Source of the DNA: Bacteroidales bacterium
GTDB taxonomy: Bacteria > Bacteroidota > Bacteroidia > Bacteroidales > VadinHA17
NCBI GenBank assembly: GCA_003520925.1
Contig: DOTV01000042.1
Location: 13,819-38,300 of the forward strand
Direction: 5' to 3'
Length of the DNA stretch: 24,482 bases
The notes below the pieces were generated by a model. It saw only the letters and a program-made list of their open reading frames with translations. It did no database searches and was not told the origin of the DNA. Each line of letters starts with the position of its first letter. Within the stretch, counting starts at the first letter, position 1. Both the position numbers and the translations under genes were made by a program. This document shows positions 24,099-24,482 of this stretch, piece by piece.

Positions 24099-24482
24099 AT
24101 GGCTGTATTGAAAGTGATCGAGGTCATGGCATCCTCAGAAAAAAGCTGACCTGATTTCATCGCACATTAAAAAATTCGGGGTCGACACAACTGATATCCA
24201 GGTAAAAGTCAATGACGACAAAGTGACACTCATGGGCAGTGTTGATACAATTGAAAACAAAAACAAAATTATTGTAACAGCAGGAAATGTTGACGGCATT
24301 GCCTCTGTAGAAGACTGGCTGGTTGTTAAGCATCCTTCTGTTGTAACTCCTCCACCGCCGGAAAAGCAATTTTACACAGTTAAGAAAGGCGATTACCTCT
24401 CAAAAATCGCAAAAGAGGTTTATGGAAACGCCAACAAATACAATGTGATTTTTGAGGCTAACAAACCCATGCTAAAGGATCC
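24099..24482 (+). pseudogene. Dodecin-like 5' end joined out of frame to a BON-LysM gene (cut by window edge)
   Basis: The frame from ATG 24099 reads MAVLKVIEVMASSEKS and stops at TGA 24147-24149. This is a typical dodecin N-terminus, where Trp (TGG) would follow SEKS. Downstream, a different frame starting around 24139 reads KKADLISSHIKKFGVDTT and continues as a BON-type domain (VKVNDDKVTLMGSV ... VTAGNVDGIASVEDW), a proline linker and a LysM domain (QFYTVKKGDYLSKIAKEVYGN ... NKPMLKD), as in YgaU-type proteins. This frame has a stop (TGA at 24115) upstream and no ATG until 24232, inside the BON domain, so the LysM gene lacks its own start. The join lies at an A-run plus GCTG shared by both parts. 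It may be a deletion fusion, a one-base frameshift or an assembly chimera. Confidence 0.65.

Noticed and set aside
24138..24149. Programmed ribosomal frameshift at the six-A run in the dodecin/LysM segment
   Set aside because: Reaching the LysM frame needs a +1 shift (or -2), not the -1 shift usual at A-rich slippery sites, no stimulatory structure is evident, and the upstream part resembles another protein family.
24477..24482. GGATCC at the right end, which might suggest a cloning junction
   Set aside because: It reads in frame through the LysM sequence as K-D-P, the normal continuation of this domain, so it is natural sequence.

Overview
The window looks like chromosomal DNA of an uncultured Bacteroidota, most likely Bacteroidales-like. 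The grounds are protein families rather than a marker gene: PspC with a C-terminal adhesin-like domain, head-GIN DUF2807 lipoprotein, GH92, PorT-type barrel, Bacteroidota-style TAnnTTTG promoter boxes, few Shine-Dalgarno sites, and AT-rich gaps with ttaactaa-like sequence before start codons. No rRNA, tRNA, CRISPR array, phage gene or transposase was found. Both ends cut through genes or gene remnants.

Layout, left to right. 1-1206 is the 3' part of a PspC-domain membrane protein, closed by a strong terminator at 1302-1334. 1431-4057 is an envelope pair: a predicted outer-membrane beta-rich protein and a secreted TPR protein. 4205-7187 is a tightly packed plus-strand operon: membrane protein with a bacterial PH-like domain, UGT80/Atg26-like glycosyltransferase, second small membrane PH-like protein, DUF4180 protein. 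The first three overlap by ATGA. The head-GIN lipoprotein (minus, 7203-7979) faces it, followed by a small membrane protein at 8114-8548. A minus-strand operon reads serA, MATE transporter, cytidylate-kinase-like protein (11904 down to 8667). A membrane-anchored GH3 enzyme (minus, 12006-13988) is divergent from a YgiD-type extradiol dioxygenase (plus, 14101-14910). A plus-strand cluster follows: methyltransferase, GH92 lipoprotein and geranylgeranyl-reductase-like flavoprotein (15084-19209, the last two overlapping by ATGA), a secreted esterase with chitobiase-like and PA14 domains, a 57-residue membrane protein, a secreted unknown protein and a lysozyme-fold-like protein (to 23034). A PorT-type barrel lies on the minus strand at 23207-23890. 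The window ends in what appears to be a dodecin 5' end joined out of frame to a BON-LysM gene.

Most of the content is envelope biology and glycan handling: two glycosidases, a PA14 esterase, a lipid-type glycosyltransferase, beta-barrels and a lysozyme-like protein. Serine biosynthesis (serA) is the one clear central-metabolism gene. The most interesting points are the split PH-glycosyltransferase operon that parallels the domain content of fungal Atg26, two palindromic elements built from four phased CTTTGYG motifs per arm (one bounded by transposon-like terminal inverted repeats and supplying a neighbour's stop codon), and the dodecin/LysM junction at the right edge.
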